From the NCBI GenBank assembly GCA_031259515.1, contig JAIRLK010000094.1, forward strand, positions 1 to 5,432: a DNA stretch of 5,432 nucleotides. The letters are read 5' to 3'. Of the stretch, positions 1 to 5,372 are shown in pieces; position 1 is the stretch's first letter, and each line of letters starts with the position of its first letter. The stretch is from Treponema sp. Its GTDB lineage: Bacteria > Spirochaetota > Spirochaetia > Treponematales > Breznakiellaceae. A program made the translations under genes and the position numbers. The notes under the pieces were generated by a model. That model searched no databases. It was not told the DNA's origin and worked only from the letters and a program-made list of their open reading frames with translations.

Positions 1-404
1 AGGTCCCCATCCAGAATTCCCGCCCCGGTCATTGAATCCCCCTGAACCCGTAATGCGTAGTAGGACCCCTCCCCCTTAATCATCGAACGGAGAACCGGGA
101 TTGTCCCTTCCCAGTTGGATTCCACATTGATAGGAATACCCGCTGCCACATACCCCAGAATAGGTATCTCCACAAAGCCCGCCGGGTCCTCCTCATCCGC
201 CGTATTGATGATTTCTATCGTCCGGGGACTCTTGCCCATGCGTATACGGTTCTTTTTCTTCAAAACCGCCAGGTGATCATAAGCGCCCTTTATTGATATG
301 TCAAAATGTTCCGCTATTTCCCGCACCGTCGGCGGATACCGGGCATTGATGCAGCTTCTGATGAAGGACAATACTTCCCGTTGGCGTCCGGTAAGTTCTT
401 TCAT
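1..404 (-). CDS. lexA: LexA, SOS-response repressor (partial, C-terminus outside window)
   Basis: The 134 complete codons seen start MKELTGRQREVL, very like the N-terminus of known LexA proteins. Residues 1 to about 65 form the winged helix-turn-helix DNA-binding domain (PPTVREIAEHF, then a putative recognition helix around residues 37-50). The peptidase part follows: the self-cleavage site is Ala88-Gly89 in GYVAAGIP and the catalytic serine is Ser124 in QGDSM. The catalytic lysine would lie beyond the left edge. LexA represses DNA-repair genes until RecA filaments stimulate its autocleavage. The ATG lies 3 bases after the ntrX stop, with an AAGGA ribosome site 7 bases upstream inside the ntrX end, so translation is probably coupled to ntrX. 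No promoter of its own was seen. The recognition helix differs from the E. coli and Bacillus proteins, so the operator cannot be predicted. Family assignment is very secure. Confidence 0.95.
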   Translation of the reverse strand, partial: MKELTGRQREVLSFIRSCINARYPPTVREIAEHFDISIKGAYDHLAVLKKKNRIRMGKSPRTIEIINTADEEDPAGFVEIPILGYVAAGIPINVESNWEGTIPVLRSMIKGEGSYYALRVQGDSMTGAGILDGD

Positions 405-407
405 CTT

Positions 408-1811
408 TCAATCCTTTTTATATTTCCGTAATTTTGCGTGGAGATTGCTGGGATATATTCCAATAGCTTCCGCAGTCCGTGATATAATACCGCCGTTCCG
501 CGCAAGCTGAAATTCCAAATACCGTTTTTCAAATGAATTCTTCGCCTCTGTATACCTTAGATTCAGTATATCCCCAAACTCCTGATTTTTCATAGCCGGG
601 TATCCGGGAGGCAGAAAATTTTCATTGATTTTCGAATTTTCCCCCGAACTTTCCCCCCCCAGGTTTTTTTGAATCAGATTTTGCAGATCCCCGGCGCCGG
701 CCCTATCCCCTCTGTACATGACCATAATACGTTCAGCCAGATTCTTGAGTTCCCGAATGTTACCCGGCCAGGGCTGGGACATGAGGAACTCAACCGCGCT
801 GTTGTCCAGCGCTATATGGCCGGCGCCTATATCCTTTAGAAAATGAAGGAGAAGAAGCGGTATGTCTTCCGCCCGTTCCCGCAGGGCCGGAAGTCTAATA
901 GGAATGACGTTGAGGCGGAAGAAGAGGTCCTGCCTGAATTTGCCCCGCCCGCACTCCTGTTCCAGGTCTTTGTTGGTGGCCGCCACGATGCGGGCGTCTA
1001 CATCCAGGGTCTTCTCGCCCCCCACCCGTTCCACCTTTCCTTCCTGGATCACCCTGAGCACCTTGGACTGGGCGGCAAGGCTCATATCCCCAATCTCGTC
1101 CAGGAAGAGGGTACCGCCGGACGCCATTTCAAAGCGCCCCCGGCGGCGGGAAACCGCGTCGGTAAAGGCCCCTTTTTCATGTCCAAAGAGTTCACTTTCT
1201 ATGAGCGTGTCCGGAATAGCGGCGCAGTTTACCTCCACAAAAGGCTTGGCGGCCCGGCCGGAAAGGCGGTGTATGGCCCGGGCCGCCAGTTCCTTACCCG
1301 TACCGTTCTCTCCGGTGATGAGGATGCGGGCTTCGGAAGCCGCCGCCTGGCGTATCAATTCCCGGACATTTTCTATGGCCGGGCTTTTCCCGATGATTTC
1401 ATCTTCCCGCAGGGTGTTTTTTTTTAGCCCCCGGTTCTCTTCCTTGAGCTTCTGCATGGTCAGCGCGTTACGGCAGACCGTCAGCACCTTGTCCAGGGAC
1501 AAGGGCTTTTCCAGGAAGTCGAAGGCCCCGAGTTTTACCGCCCGCACCGCCATATCCACATTGGCGTGGCCGGATATAACCACAACCTCTATGCCGGGCC
1601 ATTCCTTCTGTATCCGTTCCAGAGCCTCCAGCCCACCCAGGTTAGGGAGGAGCACGTCAAGGAAGATCAGGTTTATCTGCTCTTTTTCAAGAATCGCTAT
1701 TCCGACAAGGGCGTCTTCGGCGGTCAAGACCCGGTAGTTCTCATCCTCAAGAATGGATGCGAGGGTCCGCCGTATACCAGGTTCATCATCAATGATAAGA
1801 ATTTTGGTCAT
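408..1811 (-). CDS. ntrX: NtrX-like sigma-54-dependent response regulator (REC-AAA+-Fis HTH)
   Basis: The protein has 467 residues in three domains, the usual size for NtrC-family activators. The receiver (1-120) has acidic residues D8, D9 and E10, phospho-acceptor D52, S80 and K102. The AAA+ domain (about 138-375) has Walker A GENGTGKE (167-174), Walker B GGTLFLDEIGD (232-242), arginine-finger candidates R293 and R299, and a sensor II WPGNIREL (348-355). The C-terminal Fis-type helix-turn-helix is at about 435-466. The loop that normally contacts sigma-54 reads GAFTDA (214-219) instead of GAFTGA. It should be phosphorylated by the kinase encoded just upstream and act on transcription. The ATG at 1811 has GAGGGG 8 bases upstream. 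Two A-runs and a G8 run fall in the interdomain linkers. Treponeme homologues are often labelled AtoC; NtrX is preferred because the partner kinase is NtrY-like. Its targets are unknown. Confidence 0.9.
   Translation of the reverse strand: MTKILIIDDEPGIRRTLASILEDENYRVLTAEDALVGIAILEKEQINLIFLDVLLPNLGGLEALERIQKEWPGIEVVVISGHANVDMAVRAVKLGAFDFLEKPLSLDKVLTVCRNALTMQKLKEENRGLKKNTLREDEIIGKSPAIENVRELIRQAAASEARILITGENGTGKELAARAIHRLSGRAAKPFVEVNCAAIPDTLIESELFGHEKGAFTDAVSRRRGRFEMASGGTLFLDEIGDMSLAAQSKVLRVIQEGKVERVGGEKTLDVDARIVAATNKDLEQECGRGKFRQDLFFRLNVIPIRLPALRERAEDIPLLLLHFLKDIGAGHIALDNSAVEFLMSQPWPGNIRELKNLAERIMVMYRGDRAGAGDLQNLIQKNLGGESSGENSKINENFLPPGYPAMKNQEFGDILNLRYTEAKNSFEKRYLEFQLARNGGIISRTAEAIGIYPSNLHAKLRKYKKD
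412..419 (-). promoter_or_regulatory. lexA ribosome binding site inside the ntrX 3' end
   Basis: On the minus strand AAAAAGGA ends 7 bases before the lexA ATG and overlaps the last codons of ntrX. The position fixes the lexA start and points to translational coupling: ribosomes finishing ntrX stop at 408-410 and can restart at 404. Confidence 0.75.
653..670 (-). repeat. Adjacent A7 and G8 homopolymer tracts in the ntrX AAA+/HTH linker
   Basis: Read on the minus strand this is A7, then CCT, then G8, covering codons Q381 to G386 of ntrX. The A-run ends in AAC, giving A-AAA-AAC in the zero reading frame. G8 is the longest G-run in the window. Loss or gain of one G would stop the protein at 590-592 or 622-624, before the helix-turn-helix. 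Confidence 0.8.
1416..1425 (-). repeat. A9C slippery tract in the ntrX REC/AAA+ linker
   Basis: Nine A's followed by C encode the end of L129, then K130, K131 and N132. The last seven bases are A-AAA-AAC in the zero frame, a heptamer that fits the X-XXY-YYZ rule for -1 ribosomal slippage. A purine-rich AAGGAAGAG (1437-1445) lies 14 bases upstream. The -1 frame ends at 1399-1401. Whether slippage happens is unknown. Confidence 0.7.
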
Positions 1812-1880
1812 GGTTTTATCCCCTCTTCGTAACTATTCAGCCGTAGCGTGATTTCAGAACGTTTCTTGTTCTCCAGCGCT

Positions 1881-3740
1881 TTAACAAAGGGGGCTGCCAC
1901 CCCCAACCGGGTTAAGAACCGGCGCCGCGTTGTCCAGGGGGAAATCAATAAAAAAGGTGGTTCCCTCCCCTTCCGCCGAGTTGAACCAAATCGTACCGCC
2001 GTGATCGTTGACAATCCGTTCCACAATGGGAAGCCCAAGGCCCGTCCCCGATTCTTTGGTGGTAAAATACGGCGTAAAAACATTGCCGTAGTCTTCCTTA
2101 AGGATTCCCCTGCCGGAATCCTGAACGCTCAATCTACAATAACGGCTCTCCCGCTTTTTGACAAGATCGGTCCTGATTTCAATTTGCCCCGCCCCGTCCA
2201 TGGCGTCGATTCCATTGATGATGAGGTTGGTCATGATCTGGGTGATATGGCGTTTGTCCATCTTGACCAAAACGCCGTCCTGGATGTATTGAGTGTCAAA
2301 ATGTACCGCGGAATGGGAACTGCGGTAGGGAACAATTACCTCCTCTATGGCTTCCCGCAGGGGAGTCCGGGTTTGGGCGGACGGCTCCAGGGGCCGGGAA
2401 AGGGTCTGGAATTCCTTGACCAGGATGGAAAGCCCCTCGACTTCCTGGATGATTGCCAGCATAGAGGTTTCCACAATTTCCCCTATGCGGGCGGGATCAT
2501 TCCGCCACCGCCTGAGAACCCGTTCCGCAGAGAGTTTGATGGGGGTTAGGGGATTCTTGACCTCGTGGGCAAGCTGCTGGGCCATGTTCTTCCAGATGGA
2601 GATCTTCTCCGCCCGGATCAGGGAACCCTGGGTCTTTTTCAGGTCATTGATCATGGCGTTGAAAGACCGGATAAGGAGCCCCAACTCGTCACGGGGCTGA
2701 ACCATTATCTGAATGGAGAAATCCCCTTCCGCCACCCGCCGGGTCGCATCGGTGAGTTCCATCAGGGGCTGAGACACCCGCCGGGTAAAGGAGATGGCGA
2801 TGATCATCGTCAAGAGCAGCGTGGGGAGAAAGAAAACCCCGTAGAAGAACGCCAGGATGGTTCTGAGGTTGATGCGTATCGCGTCAATAAGTTCGAATTT
2901 GGCCTTTTCGTTTTCTATGTTTTCTACCGCCGCGTCAAACCCGGCCCCCAAACCGCAGCTTACCAGCCGTATCACATTGGGAGCGGGCCGCAGGATGTAC
3001 CGCACCGTGTCTATATCCCGCGGCAGTTCCCGTGAAACAAAACCCCGCAAGGTCCCCGGCGGCGCCGTAAGTTCCCGGCCAGGGTCTCCTACGAAACCCC
3101 GGCTGACCCAGGCCCCGTCTTCGCCGGACAGGAAATCCTGCACCCCGGCTATCCCCAAAGCGGCCAGGTCCTCCGCCATCCGGGCCAGGGCTGCGTCCTC
3201 CGGGGAATCTTCCTCCTCAGCGGTTTCCGCCGCGGTTGCCGCTAGGGACAGCGCCAGGTTCATGGCGGGATCAAAATTCATGGCCCCTATCTTCTGTTCA
3301 AACTGATCCAGGCGAAGGGAATAGGAGTCCATGGCGAAGCCCTGGGCATCCGCCAGGGCCTGGGTAACCCGGACGGTGCGCCAAAACTGGAGGAGTTCGT
3401 ACAAAGCCTGGGAGGTTATGACCGTTACCGGTATGGCGGTGAAGATGGCGGTAACGATGAAGTACGCGAACAGGCGGGTCTGAAACTTACTCCCCGTTCT
3501 GCGGGCGATATAATCCTGAATCAATCTGGCAACCGAGACGGCCAGAATGACGAGGAGCGCCAGGGGTATGGTGAAGAAAACAACGAAAGACAGGGGTTCC
3601 GGAACGGTTCCGTCCCGCAGGAGTTCCGCCGAAAACCTGCGGGAAAACAGAATCGACAGAATACAGAGCAAGAGGTAGATGAGCATAAGCCCTTTGACAT
3701 TGATGAAAAAATATTTAGGATGAATTTTGATGCTTTTCAC
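1881..3740 (-). CDS. ntrY: NtrY-like membrane sensor histidine kinase
   Basis: The protein has 619 residues. Hydrophobic stretches at about 15-34, 50-74, 88-110 and 294-318 give four likely membrane helices, with a large extracytoplasmic segment (about 111-293) rich in Ala and Glu near 162-195. A HAMP domain follows (319-371), then HisKA with phospho-acceptor H392 in AHEVKNPLTPIKLSAERV, close to the NtrY signature. The ATPase domain has the N box (N505, N509), G1 box DSGRG (541-545), F box around FTPYFTTK, and G2 GTGLGL (565-570). It lacks the PAS domain that classical NtrY carries between HAMP and HisKA. It should autophosphorylate and pass phosphate to the regulator encoded next; the signal is unknown. 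The start is GTG, the only good choice after the in-frame ptsH stop 18 bases upstream. The nearest ribosome site is a weak GGGA; a strong GAGGAG lies 21 bases away, so reinitiation after ptsH is likely. Confidence 0.9.
   Translation of the reverse strand: MKSIKIHPKYFFINVKGLMLIYLLLCILSILFSRRFSAELLRDGTVPEPLSFVVFFTIPLALLVILAVSVARLIQDYIARRTGSKFQTRLFAYFIVTAIFTAIPVTVITSQALYELLQFWRTVRVTQALADAQGFAMDSYSLRLDQFEQKIGAMNFDPAMNLALSLAATAAETAEEEDSPEDAALARMAEDLAALGIAGVQDFLSGEDGAWVSRGFVGDPGRELTAPPGTLRGFVSRELPRDIDTVRYILRPAPNVIRLVSCGLGAGFDAAVENIENEKAKFELIDAIRINLRTILAFFYGVFFLPTLLLTMIIAISFTRRVSQPLMELTDATRRVAEGDFSIQIMVQPRDELGLLIRSFNAMINDLKKTQGSLIRAEKISIWKNMAQQLAHEVKNPLTPIKLSAERVLRRWRNDPARIGEIVETSMLAIIQEVEGLSILVKEFQTLSRPLEPSAQTRTPLREAIEEVIVPYRSSHSAVHFDTQYIQDGVLVKMDKRHITQIMTNLIINGIDAMDGAGQIEIRTDLVKKRESRYCRLSVQDSGRGILKEDYGNVFTPYFTTKESGTGLGLPIVERIVNDHGGTIWFNSAEGEGTTFFIDFPLDNAAPVLNPVGGGSPLC
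1889..1904 (-). other. G5/C5 hairpin at the ntrY 3' end
   Basis: The minus strand reads GGGGG, TGGCAG, CCCCC, then TTTGTTAA. The five G-C pairs can be extended by a T-G wobble, leaving a four-base loop. The hairpin lies within the last ntrY codons, right before the stop. The short T-rich tail is like a weak intrinsic terminator or a processing/stability element between ntrY and ntrX. It is too short to call a real terminator. Confidence 0.35.
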
Positions 3741-3758
3741 GGTTTCCCGATTGCGGCT

Positions 3759-4025
3759 TCACTCCTCTTCAAATTTGGAATCAAACAGCTTTACCAGGGC
3801 GTCCACTGCCGCCTGTTCGTCCGGACCTTCCGCGGTGATCTTGATTTCCGTCCCGTAGGCCGCCCCCAGGGTGATGATACCCATGATGGACTTCCCGTTG
3901 ACCCGGTCGCCGTCTTTTTCCAGGTATATGGTACACTGAAAATCTTTAGTGGTCTGCACCAGAAGGGCAGATGGGCGGGCATGTATGCCGGCGCGGTTTT
4001 GTACCCTAACAACTCGTTCTGTCAT
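3759..4025 (-). CDS. ptsH: HPr, phosphocarrier protein of the PTS
   Basis: At 88 residues the length is normal for HPr. The active-site motif RAGIHARPSA places the phosphohistidine at H15 with R17 beside it. The regulatory motif NGKSIMG places Ser46 exactly where HPr kinase acts, followed by the typical IITLGAA helix. HPr takes phosphate from enzyme I on His15, and is phosphorylated by HprK on Ser46 as a regulatory switch. No enzyme I or sugar permease of the PTS is in this window, so a mainly regulatory role is inferred. The ATG has AGGGA 7 bases upstream and lies 33 bases after the hprK stop. The C-terminus is acidic (FEEE), and its codons make a GAGGAG that may help ribosomes load for ntrY, which begins 18 bases after the stop in the same frame. 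Confidence 0.97.
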   Translation of the reverse strand: MTERVVRVQNRAGIHARPSALLVQTTKDFQCTIYLEKDGDRVNGKSIMGIITLGAAYGTEIKITAEGPDEQAAVDALVKLFDSKFEEE

Positions 4026-4058
4026 ACCAGATTCCCTGCCGTTTTGTCCTGAAATTAT

Positions 4059-5048
4059 TCAGATTATGTCTTCCTGCCCAAAATAGACCGAGCGGGCGTT
4101 ATCGCTCTCGATCCATTTGAGGATGTTCCTATTGAATTCCCTGGCGGAATTATACCCCATTTTCTTAAGCCGCTCGTTCATGGCCGCGGTTTCTATGATG
4201 ATAGGGATATTCCGCCCGGGCTTTACGGGAATCTCCAGCTTGGGGATGCTGACCCCCAGGATTTCCATGACCTTCTCTTCTATGCCCAAACGGTCGTAGC
4301 TCTTCCTGGAATCCCACTCTTCCAGAACCACCACAAGCTGTATCTGTTTCCGGTCCCTGATGGCCCCGACCCCGAACAGGTGGGTTACGTTGATTATCCC
4401 AAGCCCCCGTATTTCCATGTGGTGGCCAATGATCTTGTTGGCCCCGGAACCCATGAGGATATTCCCGTTGACGCACCGTATTTCCACCACATCGTCCGCC
4501 ACAAGCCGGTGGCCCCGCTCTATAAGCTCCAGGGCGTTCTCGCTCTTTCCAACGCCGGAGTCCCCCAGGATAAGGATTCCCACGCCGTAGACCTCCACCA
4601 GGACGCCATGTATACTCTTTTGGGGCGCGAAGATATCCGAAAGGATGCGCATGATCCGGGAAGAAAACTCCGCCGTCCCCAGATCGGTCTGGAGTATGGG
4701 GCATTGGGCGTTCTCGGCCTCCTCGAAAAATTCCCGGTCCGGCGTCAGGTTATGGGTAAAGATACAACAGGGGATGGGATAGGCAAACATCTGTTTGACG
4801 GTTTCGAGCGTTCGTTCGCCGGTAAGTTTCCGCAGGTATGCGGCCTCGCCGCGGCCAAAAAGCTGTATGCGCTGGGACGCGAAAGATTCGTAAAACCCGG
4901 ATAAGGCCAGGCCGGGCCGGTTCAGGTCAGGAATATCTATCTTTCTGGTTAAACCTTTACGGCCGCCTATGCAATGCAGATTAAGGGAATTATGTTCCTT
5001 CAGGTCTATATCAATAAGATCCAGCACGGTGAACTGCCTTACAGCCAT
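4059..5048 (-). CDS. hprK: HPr kinase/phosphorylase
   Basis: The protein has 329 residues, close to the usual 310-330. The N-terminal regulatory domain covers about 1-140. The catalytic domain begins with HGVLVEVYGVG (H148), followed by Walker A GDSGVGKS (162-169), the acidic pair D185-D186 in VADDVVEI, the HprK signature MEIRGLGIINV (211-221), and the C-terminal loop IPVKPGRN (273-280). All expected catalytic elements are present, so both ATP- or pyrophosphate-dependent phosphorylation of HPr Ser46 and the reverse phosphorolysis are plausible. Its substrate HPr is encoded directly downstream. The start at 5048 is the only ATG after an in-frame TAA 30 bases upstream. The only ribosome-site candidate, AGGG, lies 12 bases away, which is long, and a TATGAT box sits 6 bases before the ATG (see promoter entries). 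It is the first gene of the cluster. Confidence 0.97.
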   Translation of the reverse strand: MAVRQFTVLDLIDIDLKEHNSLNLHCIGGRKGLTRKIDIPDLNRPGLALSGFYESFASQRIQLFGRGEAAYLRKLTGERTLETVKQMFAYPIPCCIFTHNLTPDREFFEEAENAQCPILQTDLGTAEFSSRIMRILSDIFAPQKSIHGVLVEVYGVGILILGDSGVGKSENALELIERGHRLVADDVVEIRCVNGNILMGSGANKIIGHHMEIRGLGIINVTHLFGVGAIRDRKQIQLVVVLEEWDSRKSYDRLGIEEKVMEILGVSIPKLEIPVKPGRNIPIIIETAAMNERLKKMGYNSAREFNRNILKWIESDNARSVYFGQEDII

Positions 5049-5054
5049 AGGCGC

Positions 5055-5083
5055 ATCATACCCTAAAAAAGCGGATTAGTGAA
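5055..5083 (-). promoter_or_regulatory. Candidate sigma-70-type promoter P2, leaderless start for hprK
   Basis: On the minus strand TTCACT (5083-5078; 4 of 6 matches to TTGACA) is separated by 17 bases from TATGAT (5060-5055; 5 of 6 matches to TATAAT). Transcription starting 7 bases after the -10 box would begin at the A of the hprK ATG. This fits the poor ribosome site of hprK, but is a pattern match only. Confidence 0.4.
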
Positions 5084-5106
5084 TAGGCCGATTGAAGGAG
5101 TGTCAA
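5078..5106 (-). promoter_or_regulatory. Candidate promoter P1 upstream of hprK with perfect -35 box
   Basis: A perfect TTGACA (5106-5101) is followed after 17 bases by TTCACT (5083-5078), a weak -10 with 3 of 6 matches. The neighbouring TATTCACTAAT offers other -10 choices at less ideal spacing. The TTCACT box could also be the -35 of P2, so the two promoters would overlap and compete. Confidence 0.4.
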
Positions 5107-5204
5107 CGACCAATAGAAATGGCGCATTAGGCGGCTTGGATGCCGGCTGTTTGGCCTCCCGTTTGGTTGTATTTCTTTGATTTTAAGCGGCTTGTTCTTC
5201 CCGT

Positions 5205-5219
5205 GAACGCGTATCGTTC
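5205..5219. repeat. Palindrome GAACG-N5-CGTTC
   Basis: Perfect 5-base arms around a 5-base centre, about 100 bases upstream of the hprK promoter candidates. It could be a dimeric regulator site. The half-sites GAAC/GTTC recall LexA boxes of some bacteria, but the spacing does not match a known consensus. Confidence 0.35.
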
Positions 5220-5248
5220 CGTATCAGGCCGTGCAGTTCTTTTATTAC

Positions 5249-5271
5249 GCCGCATAGCCGGCATACGCGGC
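5249..5271. repeat. GC-rich inverted repeat (GCCGC...GCGGC)
   Basis: On the minus strand the arms GCCGCGTA and TATGCGGC pair over 8 positions with one G-T wobble around a 7-base loop. No T-run follows on either strand, so a Rho-independent terminator is unlikely. It may be a transcript-end structure for the permease operon or part of a repeat. Confidence 0.5.
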
Positions 5272-5274
5272 AAT

Positions 5275-5322
5275 GAGTGTCTGTCCACAATGGAGACTCT
5301 TTATAGGCAGTCACCAGTGCCT
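5275..5322. repeat. Two small inverted repeats in tandem
   Basis: At 5275-5299 the outer arms GAGT/ACTC and inner arms TCCA/TGGA surround a CAA loop, with an internal bulge. At 5305-5322 AGGCA and TGCCT surround an 8-base loop. Together with the 5249-5271 repeat, these place three stem-loops in about 75 bases after the permease stop. Confidence 0.35.
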
Positions 5323-5372
5323 GATCGTGAGATGATTTCGGTTAAATTCAAGTTTATGCGTTTGTCCTGCCG

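Larger units (their letters stand above)
5049..5372. other. Intergenic region between permease gene and hprK
   Basis: These 324 bases hold the hprK promoter candidates at the left end and several inverted repeats, but no recognised gene or intrinsic terminator with a T-run. On the minus strand a GTG-started frame (5288-5127) would give a 53-residue basic peptide without known motifs. A second frame remains open from about 5226 to a stop at 5056-5058; one extra base near 5200 would join the two into about 77 codons. This could be a decayed small gene, a dispersed repeat or chance. Confidence 0.5.

Noticed and set aside
862..1737. Long plus-strand open frame of 291 codons inside ntrX
   Set aside because: It is antisense to a clearly real gene, is Ser/Arg-rich low-quality sequence without motifs, and is explained by codon bias of ntrX on the other strand. 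The other long plus-strand frames opposite ntrY, ptsH and hprK were rejected for the same reason.
1884..1899. Sigma-54-like promoter (TGGCAG...TTTGT) upstream of ntrX
   Set aside because: The -12 GC dinucleotide is missing at the required spacing; it is better explained by the hairpin and ntrY coding sequence.
1889..1904. Intrinsic terminator between ntrY and ntrX
   Set aside because: The stem is only 5-6 pairs and the T-tract is interrupted (TTTGTT); ntrX needs the same transcript unless it has its own promoter, which was not seen.
5306..5322. Sigma-54-like element AGGCAC...CTGCC on the minus strand between permease and hprK
   Set aside because: The GG and GC elements are one base too far apart, and the -12 part lacks TTGC.
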